Positions 42,791-53,640 are shown, counted from the stretch's first letter. The stretch is 64,000 nt of DNA from Leptolyngbya sp. O-77 (GCF_001548395.1 NZ_AP017367.1:4005001-4069000); one strand, 5' to 3'. Translations and numbers: made by a program. The notes: a model not told the origin generated them from the sequence alone.

Positions 42791-43709
42791 TCCTGTGCGA
42801 TCGCCCTTCCAGGGCGGCTAGCCGATGTTCAGCTTCAGCGGGCTAGCCTGTTCCCTGCAAACAAAATGAATCGAGTCTATCCATAGGGAACTATACCGCT
42901 TCCACTCTCTCCCAGAACAAATTCCGCCAGTCCTCCCGTGTTAGGCAACCATCGCGAAAGGCACAGGCACGCTGATGCAAGCACTCTCAAGCACTCTCAA
43001 GCCTCTCAAGCACTCTAGAGATGATATAGAGATGATAGAGATGGGTAAAGGCGATAGCGATGGTTCAGAGTTGCGTCTATTTTGTGAGCGAAGACTTCTA
43101 GAGAAATAGATAGAGCGATCGCCAACCATACAAGATCCAGGATTTTTAATGGCATTAATTCTTGTGTCTTATACGTAGCCAAGCAAAAAACGAAAGCTCG
43201 GTATGCAGAGGAGTTGGGCGATCGTGTCCCACACTACTTTTGAATTCTTTCACGGCTGTTTCCTGCTGATTTTTCTATGCTTAGGATTGGTTTATGATTA
43301 ACCATTTCGATTTGTAAATATTCGGCCACAAACGGGACATCTTTTGCGTCCCACTGCTCGTGAAACGCAGGATCAATCAAAGTTTTCCCATCTTGAATTA
43401 TTGTTAATAGCCGTGAAACTTGGGCTAAACACAGCACTATAATCTCTAAGAAACCTACCCAGGTCACGTCCTGTCGCCGTTTTGGCCCTTGCCAGGGGCG
43501 ATCGCGACGTTCCTCCCCCACTTCCCCAACTGCTTGAAAGCCTTGCTGCCAAAGCATTTGCCGTAAAGCGGTTTACACGCTCCCCCTGGGTCTTAGTATG
43601 CCTGGTTATCATCATCGGCGAACGGTGGTGAGCGGGGAGGCTTGCTGCGAAAGCAGTGCCTGGGTTTGGATTAATTTTCGTTCCTTGTCTAGAGAGAGGA
43701 GAGTCTCTA
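42791..43709. other. Long intergenic region upstream of psaA
   Basis: Contains a tandem of CACTCTCAAG units and AGATGATA units (42978-43045) and the psaA promoter region. Near 43570 there is a TTTACA-like element (GCGGTTTACACGC), which may be part of a light-response site. One low-confidence ORF is listed separately. Confidence 0.5.
43234..43557 (-). CDS. Possible 107-residue protein, doubtful
   Basis: MLWQQGFQAVGEVGEERRDR onward, with a hydrophobic stretch VGFLEIIVLCLAQVSRLLTI. No family recognised. It lies in the psaA upstream region and could be a decayed gene. Evidence is only the frame length. Confidence 0.25.
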   Translation of the reverse strand: MLWQQGFQAVGEVGEERRDRPWQGPKRRQDVTWVGFLEIIVLCLAQVSRLLTIIQDGKTLIDPAFHEQWDAKDVPFVAEYLQIEMVNHKPILSIEKSAGNSRERIQK

Positions 43710-45965
43710 ATGACAACTACCCCACGGGAGCGAGAAGCGAAAGTCAAGGTGACGGTTGATAAAGACCCGGTTCCTACCTCTTTTGAGCTATGGGCCAAGC
43801 CGGGACACTTCGACCGCACGTTGGCGAAGGGCCCCAAAACCACCACTTGGATTTGGAACCTTCATGCGGACGCTCACGATTTTGATAGTCATACCAGCGA
43901 CTTAGAGGATATCTCCCGTAAAATCTTCAGCGCTCACTTTGGTCACCTCGCGGTGATCTTTATCTGGCTGAGCGGGATGTATTTCCACGGCGCTAAGTTT
44001 TCAAACTATGAAGCCTGGCTAACCAACCCCACGGGCATCAAGCCTAGTGCCCAGGTGGTCTGGCCAATTGTCGGTCAAGAGATTTTGAATGCAGATGTTG
44101 GCGGCGGCTTCCAGGGCATCCAGATCACCTCTGGCTTGTTCCAACTGTGGCGCGCCTCCGGCTTTACCAACAGCTTCCAGCTCTATTGCACCGCGATTGG
44201 TGCGCTGGTGATGGCAGGCTTGATGCTATTTGCTGGCTGGTTCCACTACCACAAAGCCGCTCCCAAGCTGGAGTGGTTCCAAAACGTGGAGTCCATGATG
44301 AACCACCACCTGGCAGGTCTGCTGGGTCTAGGTTCCTTGGGTTGGGCCGGTCACCAGATTCACGTCTCCCTGCCCATTAACCAGTTGCTCGATTCGGGCG
44401 TAGCTGTAAAGGATATTCCGCTGCCTCACGAGTTCATCCTGAACTCCAGCCTGATGGCAGATCTGTATCCCAGCTTCTCGAAGGGCTTGACTCCCTTCTT
44501 TACCCTCAACTGGGGCGAATACGCCGATTTCCTCACGTTCAAAGGCGGGCTGAACCCGGTCACGGGCGGTCTGTGGCTCAGCGATACGGCACATCACCAT
44601 TTGGCGATCGCCGTTCTGTTCATCATCGCGGGTCATATGTACCGCACCAACTGGGGCATCGGTCACAGCATGAAGGAAATCCTGGAGGGACACAAAGGGC
44701 CCTTCACCGGTGAAGGTCACAAAGGTCTCTACGAGATCCTCACGACTTCCTGGCACGCCCAACTGGCCATCAACCTGGCCATGATGGGGTCTCTCTCCAT
44801 CATCGTGGCGCAGCACATGTATGCAATGCCGCCCTATCCTTACCTGGCAACAGACTACCCCACCCAGCTCTCGCTGTTCACTCACCACATGTGGATTGGC
44901 GGCTTCCTGGTCGTGGGTGCAGGCGCTCACGCCGCGATCTTCTTCGTTCGCGACTACGACCCTGCTCAAAACGTCAACAACCTGCTGGATCGGGTGTTGC
45001 GTCATCGCGATGCCATCATCTCCCACCTGAACTGGGTCTGTATTTTCCTGGGCTTCCATAGCTTCGGACTCTACATTCACAACGACACAATGAGAGCGCT
45101 AGGCCGTCCTCAAGACATGTTCTCGGACACGGCGATTAAGCTCCAGCCCGTATTTGCTCAGTGGGTGCAAGGCCTGCATACGGCTGCTCCTGGAGCTACC
45201 GCTCCGAACGCAATCGGCCCTGCTAGCATCGCCTTCGGTGGCGACCTAGTAGCTGTGGGTGGCAAAGTCGCCATGATGCCGATCGCCCTGGGCACGGCAG
45301 ACTTCATGGTTCACCACATCCATGCCTTCACCATCCACGTGACGGTGCTGATTCTGCTGAAGGGTGTTCTCTTCTCTCGCAGCTCTCGTCTGATTCCCGA
45401 CAAAGCCAACCTCGGTTTCCGCTTCCCTTGCGACGGGCCCGGTCGTGGCGGCACCTGCCAGGTGTCTGGTTGGGATCATGTGTTCCTCGGTCTGTTCTGG
45501 ATGTACAACTCCTTGTCGATTGTAATTTTCCACTTCAGTTGGAAGATGCAGTCGGATGTATGGGGCACGGTCGCACCAGACGGTTCGGTAACGCACATTA
45601 CGAACGGCAACTTCGCTCAGAGCGCCATCACCATCAATGGCTGGTTGCGTGACTTCCTCTGGGCACAAGCCTCTCAGGTGATTGGCTCCTATGGCTCGGC
45701 GCTGTCGGCCTACGGTCTGATCTTCCTGGGTGCCCACTTCATCTGGGCGTTCAGCCTGATGTTCTTGTTCAGCGGTCGCGGCTACTGGCAAGAACTGATC
45801 GAATCCATCGTTTGGGCCCACAGCAAGCTTCGGGTTGCTCCGGCAATCCAGCCTCGCGCTCTGAGCATCATTCAGGGTCGTGCGGTTGGGGTGGCTCACT
45901 ACCTCCTGGGAGGTATCGCGACGACTTGGGCCTTCTTCCTGGCTCGAATTATTGCTGTTGGCTAG
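43710..45965 (+). CDS. psaA: Photosystem I P700 apoprotein A1
   Basis: A 751-residue protein starting MTTTPREREAKVKVTVDK at 43710; the upstream in-frame ATG at 43656 adds non-homologous residues. Eleven membrane helices with many chlorophyll-binding His are present. FPCDGPGRGGTCQVSGWDHV holds the two Cys ligands of the shared 4Fe-4S cluster FX. The C-terminus LARIIAVG is typical. It forms the photosystem I core heterodimer with PsaB, 203 bp downstream. Confidence 0.98.
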   Translation: MTTTPREREAKVKVTVDKDPVPTSFELWAKPGHFDRTLAKGPKTTTWIWNLHADAHDFDSHTSDLEDISRKIFSAHFGHLAVIFIWLSGMYFHGAKFSNYEAWLTNPTGIKPSAQVVWPIVGQEILNADVGGGFQGIQITSGLFQLWRASGFTNSFQLYCTAIGALVMAGLMLFAGWFHYHKAAPKLEWFQNVESMMNHHLAGLLGLGSLGWAGHQIHVSLPINQLLDSGVAVKDIPLPHEFILNSSLMADLYPSFSKGLTPFFTLNWGEYADFLTFKGGLNPVTGGLWLSDTAHHHLAIAVLFIIAGHMYRTNWGIGHSMKEILEGHKGPFTGEGHKGLYEILTTSWHAQLAINLAMMGSLSIIVAQHMYAMPPYPYLATDYPTQLSLFTHHMWIGGFLVVGAGAHAAIFFVRDYDPAQNVNNLLDRVLRHRDAIISHLNWVCIFLGFHSFGLYIHNDTMRALGRPQDMFSDTAIKLQPVFAQWVQGLHTAAPGATAPNAIGPASIAFGGDLVAVGGKVAMMPIALGTADFMVHHIHAFTIHVTVLILLKGVLFSRSSRLIPDKANLGFRFPCDGPGRGGTCQVSGWDHVFLGLFWMYNSLSIVIFHFSWKMQSDVWGTVAPDGSVTHITNGNFAQSAITINGWLRDFLWAQASQVIGSYGSALSAYGLIFLGAHFIWAFSLMFLFSGRGYWQELIESIVWAHSKLRVAPAIQPRALSIIQGRAVGVAHYLLGGIATTWAFFLARIIAVG

Positions 45966-46168
45966 GTGCTTCCAAAGCGCTGATTTCTCTGAGCTACTAG
46001 ACAAGGACGGTGAACGTTGGGCATCGAGTGATGGATTGTATTGGTTTCTGTAATGAAATCTGTGTGGTTCTGTAGCGAGGTGCCCAGGGTTCCACCACTT
46101 GAGTCGGGTAGACTGGAGGCTAAATAGCAAAACTGCTGATTGTTAACTGAGTCTGTTAATCAGGACTT

Positions 46169-48397
46169 ATGGCAACTAAATTCCCAAAATTCAGCCAGGA
46201 TTTGGCGCAAGATCCGACCACTCGTCGGATCTGGTATGGGATTGCCACCGCCCACGACTTCGAAAGCCACGATGGCATGACGGAGGAGAATCTTTATCAA
46301 AAGATTTTTGCTTCTCACTTCGGTCATTTGGCAATCATCTTTTTGTGGACATCGGGCAACCTCTTCCACGTCGCCTGGCAAGGCAACTTCGAGCAGTGGA
46401 TTAAAGACCCACTGCATGTAAAACCCATCGCCCATGCGATCTGGGACCCTCATTTCGGTAAAGCCGCTGTCGATGCCTTCACTCAGGGCGGTGCCTCTGG
46501 CCCGGTGAACATTGCTTTCTCTGGTGTGTATCACTGGTGGTACACGATCGGGATGCGGACAAACGGCGAACTCTACACGGGCGCAGTGTTCCTACTGCTG
46601 CTGGCTTCGGTCTTCCTGTTCGCGGGCTGGCTGCACCTGCAACCCAAGTTCCGTCCGTCGCTGTCCTGGTTCAAGAATGCTGAGTCTCGGTTGAACCACC
46701 ACTTGGCTGGTCTGTTTGGTGTCAGCTCTCTGGCGTGGACGGGTCACCTGGTTCACGTGGCGATTCCCGAATCTCGCGGGATTCATGTGGGCTGGGATAA
46801 CTTCCTGTCGGTGAAGCCGCACCCCGCTGGTTTGCTGCCCTTCTTTACGGGCAACTGGGGTGTGTATGCAGAAAATCCCGATGGGCTGAACCATGTGTTT
46901 AGCTCTGGCGAAGGTTCTGGTACTGCGATTCTGACGTTCCTGGGTGGTTTCCATCCTCAGACCGAGGCGCTGTGGCTGACGGATATCGCGCATCACCATC
47001 TGGCGATCGCCGTGATTTTCATCATCGCTGGCCACATGTACCGCACCAACTTTGGCATTGGACACAGCATCAAAGAAATGCTGAACTCCAAGGCTGGTCT
47101 GTTGAGCAAGAGCAGTGAAGGTCAGTTCAACCTGCCCCACCAGGGCTTGTATGAAACCCTGAACAACTCGCTGCACTTCCAATTGGCGCTGGCGCTGGCT
47201 TCTCTGGGCGTGATCACGTCGCTAGTGGCGCAGCATATGTATGCCATGCCGCCCTATGCCTTCATTGCGAAGGATCATACGACGATGGCAGCGCTCTATA
47301 CCCACCACCAGTACATCGCTGGCTTCATCATGGTGGGCGCGTTTGCACACGGCGCAATCTTCCTGGTGCGGGATTACGATCCGGCTCAGAACAAAGGCAA
47401 CGTGTTGGATCGCGTGCTGCAACACAAGGAAGCGATTATCTCTCACCTGAGCTGGGTGTCGCTGTTCCTCGGCTTCCACACGCTGGGTCTGTACGTCCAC
47501 AACGACGTGATGCAGGCTTTCGGCACGCCCGAAAAGCAAATCCTGGTGGAGCCTGTGTTTGCTCAGTTCGTTCAGGCATCTTCGGGTAAGGCCCTGTATG
47601 GCTTTAACACGCTGCTGTCGAATCCTGACAGCATTGCAGCGACCGCCTGGCCCAATCACGGCAACGTGTGGCTACCGGGCTGGCTGGATGCCATCAACAG
47701 CGGCGCAAACTCGCTGTTCCTGACCATTGGCCCTGGCGACTTCCTGGTTCACCATGCGATCGCCCTGGGTCTGCACACCACCACGCTGATCCTGGTGAAA
47801 GGCGCGCTGGATGCTCGCGGCTCGAAGCTGATGCCCGACAAGAAAGACTTCGGCTACAGCTTCCCCTGCGACGGCCCTGGACGGGGCGGCACCTGCGACA
47901 TCTCTGCTTGGGACGCTTTCTATCTCGCCATGTTCTGGATGCTCAACACCATTGGTTGGGTCACCTTCTACTGGCACTGGAAGCATCTGGGCGTGTGGCA
48001 AGGCAACGTGGCGCAATTCAACGAAAGCTCGCCAACAATCATGGGCTGGCTGCGCGATTATCTGTGGCTCAACTCGGCTCAGCTAATCAACGGCTATAAC
48101 CCCTACGGCATGAATAACCTGGCGGTTTGGGCCTGGATGTTCCTGTTTGGACACCTGGTTTGGGCAACCGGCTTCATGTTCCTGATTAGCTGGCGTGGTT
48201 ACTGGCAAGAGCTGATCGAAACCATCGTCTGGGCACACGAGCGCACGCCGCTTGCAAACCTGGTGCGCTGGAAGGACAAGCCTGTGGCGCTGTCGATCGT
48301 TCAGGCTCGTCTGGTAGGTTTGGCACACTTCACAGTGGGCTACATCCTGACCTATGCCGCCTTCTTGATCGCCTCAACCTCTAGTCGATTTGGCTAG
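46169..48397 (+). CDS. psaB: Photosystem I P700 apoprotein A2
   Basis: A 742-residue protein, MATKFPKFSQDLAQDPTTRR onward. FPCDGPGRGGTCDISAWDAF supplies the other two Cys ligands of FX. The P700 chlorophyll His region and SFPCDG context are conserved. Same strand as psaA, with no terminator seen between them; co-transcription is usual. A strong terminator follows. Confidence 0.98.
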   Translation: MATKFPKFSQDLAQDPTTRRIWYGIATAHDFESHDGMTEENLYQKIFASHFGHLAIIFLWTSGNLFHVAWQGNFEQWIKDPLHVKPIAHAIWDPHFGKAAVDAFTQGGASGPVNIAFSGVYHWWYTIGMRTNGELYTGAVFLLLLASVFLFAGWLHLQPKFRPSLSWFKNAESRLNHHLAGLFGVSSLAWTGHLVHVAIPESRGIHVGWDNFLSVKPHPAGLLPFFTGNWGVYAENPDGLNHVFSSGEGSGTAILTFLGGFHPQTEALWLTDIAHHHLAIAVIFIIAGHMYRTNFGIGHSIKEMLNSKAGLLSKSSEGQFNLPHQGLYETLNNSLHFQLALALASLGVITSLVAQHMYAMPPYAFIAKDHTTMAALYTHHQYIAGFIMVGAFAHGAIFLVRDYDPAQNKGNVLDRVLQHKEAIISHLSWVSLFLGFHTLGLYVHNDVMQAFGTPEKQILVEPVFAQFVQASSGKALYGFNTLLSNPDSIAATAWPNHGNVWLPGWLDAINSGANSLFLTIGPGDFLVHHAIALGLHTTTLILVKGALDARGSKLMPDKKDFGYSFPCDGPGRGGTCDISAWDAFYLAMFWMLNTIGWVTFYWHWKHLGVWQGNVAQFNESSPTIMGWLRDYLWLNSAQLINGYNPYGMNNLAVWAWMFLFGHLVWATGFMFLISWRGYWQELIETIVWAHERTPLANLVRWKDKPVALSIVQARLVGLAHFTVGYILTYAAFLIASTSSRFG

Positions 48398-48433
48398 GTT
48401 GATGGAGTTCAGGTCATTGAATCCTTAACTGAA

Positions 48434-48467
48434 AGCCCCCTCGCCATCCGGTGAGGGGCTTTTTGTT
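48434..48467 (+). terminator. Intrinsic terminator after psaB
   Basis: Stem AGCCCCCTCGC/GTGAGGGGCT followed by TTTTGTTT, 36 bp after the psaB stop. A strong, textbook terminator of the psaAB transcript. The rest of 48468-48713 is intergenic, with no gene seen. Confidence 0.9.
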
Positions 48468-48713
48468 TCAGCTAATTTCAAGCGGATTTGAGCGTATCTG
48501 AGCTTGTTTGAGCATACTTTGATCAGCGTCTTTACAAATGCTCTGCACTGGGACAGATCCGGGGCAGGAAAGCCCGTCGTTATAATCAAACTGTATTGTG
48601 TAGGCGGCGATCGCCCTCTACGCAGTCCCCGAAAGCGCCTGACGACCAGGATTTTAGCAGGATGATTTCAGCGGGCTGATTTTTCGTGCAGTGATTCGGC
48701 AACTCAATGTCCT

Positions 48714-50033
48714 ATGGCGATTCTGAACCCTGACCTCTTGAAAACCCCAGGATATCTAGTGGCTCTCGTTTCTCTAATTGGTTGTGCTGCTTCACCTCCG
48801 GTGCAGCCAGAGATGCCCGAAGCCTCTCCCGCTGCGATCACCCCCGCCGATTCCCCTTCTGACATTCCGCCTGCCGCATCTAATGCTGAAGCACCTGCTG
48901 CGTTTGACCTTGCCTCTGCTGCTAGCGAGGTTGATGCCGCCATTCCGCCTGTCCTCAGCGGGGCGATCGCCCAGCAACCTGGCATCCAGCAAACCATCCT
49001 TGCCGAAAATCTGGAGCATCCCTGGGGCATCGCCTGGCTGCCCAACGGCGATATGCTGGTGACCGAACGGCCCGGACGGCTGCGGATCATTCGCAACGGC
49101 AGGCTTGACCCAACCCCGATTCCCGGCGTTCCCCCAGTGCTGGCAGTTGGTCAGGGCGGACTGCTGGATATCGCCCTGCATCCCCAGTTTGCCGAAAACC
49201 GCTGGGTCTATTTCACCTATGCCCACGGCGCGGCCAATGCGAACCAAACTCGCGTCGCCCGTGCCCAGTTTGACGGAACGCGCCTGACCAACTGGACAGT
49301 GCTATTTGAAGTGAACCGCACCAAGACCCAGGGACAACACTTTGGTTCTCGTCTGGTCTGGCTGCCCGATAATACGCTGCTGGTGTCGATTGGCGACGGC
49401 GGCAACCCGCCCGTGCAGCTCGACGGCGACCTGATCCGCAACCAGGCACAAAATCTGAATGTGCATCTGGGAAAAATTGTGCGGCTCAACGACGATGGCT
49501 CCATCCCAGCCGACAATCCCTTTGTCAATAGCGCAAATGCTGAACCCAGCATTTGGAGCTACGGACACCGCAACATACAAGGGCTGGCGTTTGACCCGGT
49601 GACGCGGCGCGTATGGTCTACAGAACACGGCTCTCGCGGCGGCGATGAGTTGAATCTGATTGCCCCCGGTAAGAACTATGGCTGGCCGGTGGTCACCTTT
49701 AGCCGCGAATACTCTGGTGGCGTGATTTCATCAGAACAGTCGCGACCGGGCATGGTCGATCCTCGCCTAGTGTGGACTCCGGCTACGGCTCCGTCGGGGT
49801 TGGCGATTTATCGGGGCGATCGCTTCCCAGAGTGGCAAGGGAAACTGTTTGCGGGTGGTCTGGTCTCACAAGATGTACGCCAGATAGAGGTAGATGGGGC
49901 AGGGCGAGTTGTCAACGAATCTTCAATTCCTATTGGACAGCGGGTTCGAGACGTGCGCCAGGGCCCGGACGGCTATCTCTACGTCCTCACCGACGCGCCA
50001 AACGGCCGCCTGATTCGTCTAGGCGCTTCCTGA
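48714..50033 (+). CDS. PQQ-dependent sugar (glucose/sorbosone) dehydrogenase, lipoprotein
   Basis: A 439-residue protein. Lipobox VSLIGC near residue 24, then a ~75-residue Pro/Ala/Ser spacer, then the six-bladed propeller. Landmarks are EHPWGIAWLPNGDMLVTERPGRL, GGLLDIALHPQF, QHFGSRLVWLPDNTLLVSIGDGG, YGHRNIQGLAFDP and TEHGSRGGDELNLIAPGKNYGWP. Such enzymes oxidise sugars in the periplasm with PQQ or a related cofactor. No PQQ synthesis genes are nearby, so the cofactor source is unknown. Confidence 0.9.
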   Translation: MAILNPDLLKTPGYLVALVSLIGCAASPPVQPEMPEASPAAITPADSPSDIPPAASNAEAPAAFDLASAASEVDAAIPPVLSGAIAQQPGIQQTILAENLEHPWGIAWLPNGDMLVTERPGRLRIIRNGRLDPTPIPGVPPVLAVGQGGLLDIALHPQFAENRWVYFTYAHGAANANQTRVARAQFDGTRLTNWTVLFEVNRTKTQGQHFGSRLVWLPDNTLLVSIGDGGNPPVQLDGDLIRNQAQNLNVHLGKIVRLNDDGSIPADNPFVNSANAEPSIWSYGHRNIQGLAFDPVTRRVWSTEHGSRGGDELNLIAPGKNYGWPVVTFSREYSGGVISSEQSRPGMVDPRLVWTPATAPSGLAIYRGDRFPEWQGKLFAGGLVSQDVRQIEVDGAGRVVNESSIPIGQRVRDVRQGPDGYLYVLTDAPNGRLIRLGAS

Positions 50034-50142
50034 TGACGAAATTGAAGCGGCTGCAATCTAAAGTGGCTACGCTTTAGGCAAGTGGCTGCGCTTTAGACAG
50101 CCGATATCTACCGATATCTACATCATCACTCCAGCCAAACTT

Positions 50143-51723
50143 CTACATCACCAGAATGTCAGAGTGACTCAGCGATAGGTTTCTTGGCAGGATCGCGATT
50201 TGCACAGCGCCCACGCCATCGCCAGAGCCGTTTGCGTCGTATAGCAAATCTCCGTTCAACGGGTTGTAGATGATTCGGTGGAGGGAAGTCTGAGCGGCGA
50301 CACCTACGGCAAATCGGTTTGCCTGCAACGGCCCAGCACTTTGGAAATTCTCAAAGTCGGAAGCTGCGATTCGCAGGCGATCCATACCGGGCGTAAAGTC
50401 AGTGATTTGGTCTATGCCCTGTCCGGGTGCATTCAGGTGAAACGTATCTCGACCGGGGCCACCCGTCAGCACATCGTCGCCCGGCCCGCCGACTAGCGTG
50501 TCATCGCCTGCACCGCCAATGAGGATATCATTGCCCGCAAGTCCGTGAATTTCTACAGGTGTAGTAAAGGTAGATGCGTTTACCAGGTCGTAAGTTTCTC
50601 CCAGCCGAATCAGCGGGACATTCATGACCGATTCAAACCCTGAGAAGTCGAGATAGTTGGTGAGCGTATCGCGCCCAATGATTGTTCCCCCGTTGCCATC
50701 GAACACTTCTACGCCCAGAATCCAGGTTGATGTGGGGAACTGGTAGAAGTTGTTGATTTGCCAGAGGAAGATGTCGGCTCCGGGCGTGTCGTTGCGGATG
50801 GTGTCGCTGCCTGCGCCGCCGTAGATTGTGTCGCCATCCAGAGCGCTGCCGTCTGCATAACCCAGCACATTGAATAAAAACAGGTCGTCGCCGTCTTCGC
50901 CATAGATTGTATCTGCACCGCTGCTCAGAACAATCGTGTCGTTGCCTGCGCCTGCCCATACCTGGTTCGTATCTGTTGAACCAAAACTGCTGGTGTAGAT
51001 TAGGTCATCGCCACTGCCAGCGTAAATGTAGTCGTTGCCGCTGTTAGCTTTGATAGTGTAGGCACTATCCATTGCAATGAACAGCGTGTTAACTCCCGGC
51101 GTTCCAACCAGGGTTGGCATTTCTGCGATCACCCTGTCCGAACTTTCCACGGAGCTTGCTATGGAAAAGGTATCAAGGCTCACCATCGCCTCATCTACCG
51201 GAGGTATCCACTCATCGAGTTCTGGCATTTCGACATTGGGCGAATCATGAATGCCGGGAACCTCGGGTGAATCGTCAGGCAGGACGGAGGGTGAACTGCT
51301 GAAGCTAGATGATGCCCGACCAATGCTAACGGCATCGGTATTGAGCAGCGCGTCGGTGGAAATGGGTACGAGGCGATCGCCCAAGTCCGGGTTACTCGTA
51401 TCTTGAATATACAAAGCCGCTATCTCAAAGCCCTCAGCCGCAAAGTTCAGCAGCGACACTAGCTCCAGCCGTCGATTTGTTGGATCGCTGAGGTAAGTCT
51501 TTAGAGCGGGCAACTGGCCGCCATCGAGGATGGTCTGGAGTTGTTCGGATGTAAACACCAAATTAATCCGGTCGATGCCCAAACCACCCCGATAGACGGT
51601 TCGCTCTGAGTGTTCAGTAGAGGTGAAAATCGTGTCATTGCCGCTACCCAGGACGATTTCTAGAAAATCGGAGGAGCGGACTGGAGAAAAATTGGCAGAT
51701 GAAAACGGGGTTTGGGTATCCAT
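50143..51723 (-). CDS. RTX-type calcium-binding protein with N-terminal domain
   Basis: A 526-residue protein starting MDTQTPFSSANFSPVRSSD at 51723. A short repeat-like segment (LEIVLGSGNDTIFTS) is followed by a ~150-residue unknown domain. RTX nonapeptides (GNDYIYAGSGDDLIY, AGNDTIVLSSGADTIYGEDGDDLF) come next, and a final block GNDILIGGAGDDTLVGGPGDDVLTGGPG before FHLNAPGQGIDQITDFTPG. The tail resembles peptidase M10 serralysin C-terminal RTX domains. No protease motif is present. Probably exported by a type I system. Confidence 0.82.
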   Translation of the reverse strand: MDTQTPFSSANFSPVRSSDFLEIVLGSGNDTIFTSTEHSERTVYRGGLGIDRINLVFTSEQLQTILDGGQLPALKTYLSDPTNRRLELVSLLNFAAEGFEIAALYIQDTSNPDLGDRLVPISTDALLNTDAVSIGRASSSFSSSPSVLPDDSPEVPGIHDSPNVEMPELDEWIPPVDEAMVSLDTFSIASSVESSDRVIAEMPTLVGTPGVNTLFIAMDSAYTIKANSGNDYIYAGSGDDLIYTSSFGSTDTNQVWAGAGNDTIVLSSGADTIYGEDGDDLFLFNVLGYADGSALDGDTIYGGAGSDTIRNDTPGADIFLWQINNFYQFPTSTWILGVEVFDGNGGTIIGRDTLTNYLDFSGFESVMNVPLIRLGETYDLVNASTFTTPVEIHGLAGNDILIGGAGDDTLVGGPGDDVLTGGPGRDTFHLNAPGQGIDQITDFTPGMDRLRIAASDFENFQSAGPLQANRFAVGVAAQTSLHRIIYNPLNGDLLYDANGSGDGVGAVQIAILPRNLSLSHSDILVM

Positions 51724-52293
51724 AGGAGGCAAGAGTCGAGGGGCAATTTCCGGATGAGAACACAGGGTTGAATGTGAAGTTCAGCAGAAACTGGGCAGCA
51801 CAAACAGCAGCACAAAACCGCCTGCCATTCAGCAGACCTACTCTTCAAACCGATTTGCACCCTAAAAAGCTTGAGACTTAAAAACTTAGGATCTACGCAC
51901 TTGCAATAAGCTTTTGGGCTTTGGAACAATCTCTCGTGGGTTGCGCTCTCAAGAAATCGTCCAACCGCGTAAGTCCTAAAACTAAAACTCGAAAACTGAA
52001 CCTGAAAAACCCAGACAACTAAACCTAGACAACTAATTAGACAATCAGACTTTGCTGAAACAGGACGAAACCTAGCAGAAACTTAAAGAGCTGATGCTAA
52101 AAACCCTCGCGATAGGCTGCGTGGAATTACTGAGGTGACTTCCCCTCCTGTATATTAAGGCTGCCCTCAGTCTCTTCCACGGGCTTCACAGAGGCTTTAT
52201 TGAAGCTTTAATCTTGCTTCAATGGAACTCTATGCAGCACTCGCTGTTTCCCAAAGTTCAGCAAGGGCGATCGCAACATTGACCACAAACCCC
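51724..52293. other. Intergenic between RTX and glutamine synthetase-like genes
   Basis: Divergent promoter region for both genes. Repeats of CTAGACAACTAA-like words near 52014-52045. No gene seen. Confidence 0.4.
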
Positions 52294-53640
52294 ATGACCG
52301 ACTCCGATTCTCTAGCCACTCGACTCACCCAGTACAACACCCGCTTTGTGCGCTTGCTATGGTGCGACAACGGCAACGTCATGCGCGGCAAAGCCTTTCA
52401 CCGCCAGTTTCTAGAGGAACATCGAGACTGGGGAATTGGCATCTCGTTAGCGCAGCAGGCGGTTCCCGTGATGGTGGACGGCGTGGCCGCAGACAGCGGA
52501 CTGGGGCCGGTGGGCGAAGCGTGGCTAGTGCCCGACTGGGAGACGCTGACCCCCTTGCCCTACGCGCCGGGCCATGCCCGCGTAATGGCCGACATGCAGC
52601 TAGGCGAACAGCCCTGGAGCCTGTGCCCGCGCGGCTTCCTGAAGCGAATGCTAGCTCGTCTGGAGCAAGAGGCAGGGCTGCGGGTGATGGCGGCGTTTGA
52701 GCCTGAATTTTATCTGCTGCGGCTGGACGAAGCAGGACAGATTCACCCGGCAGATCGCACACCTTTTGCGGCGACTCTGGGGATGGATCTGAACCAAGCG
52801 GTCATCGATGACATCACGGACGCGCTAATAGCGCAGGGAATTTTGGTCGAGCGCTATTATCCAGAGTCGGGGCCGGGGCAGCACGAGATTGCTATTCGCT
52901 ATGGAGACGCGCTGCGGGCGGCCGACTCGCAGATTGCCCTGCGAGAAACGGTGCGCGGTGTAGCGCTGCGGCACGGGCTGCGGGCTTCGTTTTTGCCCAA
53001 GATTTTTGCCGATCAGGCGGGGAGTGGCTGTCACCTGCATCTCAGCCTGTGGCGCGAGGGCGTGAATGTGTTGCCAGATCCAGGACGACCCGGAACCCTG
53101 TCGGCGATCGCCCTCCACTTTATCGGCGGCATTTTGCACCACCTGCCCGCCCTGATGGCGCTGACTACGCCCAGCCCCAATTCCTACCGTCGCCTCCAGC
53201 CCCAGAGCTGGAGCGGAGCCTTTCGCGCCTGGGGCATGGACAACCGCGAAGCCGCTGTGCGCGTGCCCAGCAATCCCCACCCGCCCAGCCCGACCCACTT
53301 TGAGTTAAAAACAGTAGACGCTTCGGCAAATCCTTATCTGGCACTGGGTGCGGTTCTTGCTGCGGGGCTAGACGGGATTCAGCAGCGGCGAGAACCGGGC
53401 GAACCCGTCGCCGTAGACCCAGCCACGCTGACCGAGGCAGAGCGGCAGTCTCGCCAGATCGATCGCCTGCCTGCCAACCTGGGAGAGGCGATCGCCCACC
53501 TCAGCGCATCCACCGTGCTGCTGGATGCGCTGGGGCCAGACCTGGCGCGGGCATTTTTGGCGGTGCGCCGGGCCGAGTGGAGCGCCCTGGGCAATCTGGA
53601 ACTAGAGGCAGAAGTGCAGCAGTTGCTAGAGCGATACTAG
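52294..53640 (+). CDS. Glutamine synthetase family enzyme (GlnA4/PuuA-like)
   Basis: A 448-residue protein starting MTDSDSLATRLTQYNTRFVR at 52294; an upstream ATG at 52222 is possible. FEPEFYLLRL holds the metal-binding Glu pair, GPGQHEIAIRYGDALRAADS the second Glu set, GSGCHLHLSLW the His and NREAAVRVP the Arg near the gamma-phosphate. Divergence from classic GlnA suggests an amine-glutamate ligase (for example gamma-glutamyl-polyamine or ethanolamine synthase). No polyamine genes are adjacent, so the substrate is open. Confidence 0.83.
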   Translation: MTDSDSLATRLTQYNTRFVRLLWCDNGNVMRGKAFHRQFLEEHRDWGIGISLAQQAVPVMVDGVAADSGLGPVGEAWLVPDWETLTPLPYAPGHARVMADMQLGEQPWSLCPRGFLKRMLARLEQEAGLRVMAAFEPEFYLLRLDEAGQIHPADRTPFAATLGMDLNQAVIDDITDALIAQGILVERYYPESGPGQHEIAIRYGDALRAADSQIALRETVRGVALRHGLRASFLPKIFADQAGSGCHLHLSLWREGVNVLPDPGRPGTLSAIALHFIGGILHHLPALMALTTPSPNSYRRLQPQSWSGAFRAWGMDNREAAVRVPSNPHPPSPTHFELKTVDASANPYLALGAVLAAGLDGIQQRREPGEPVAVDPATLTEAERQSRQIDRLPANLGEAIAHLSASTVLLDALGPDLARAFLAVRRAEWSALGNLELEAEVQQLLERY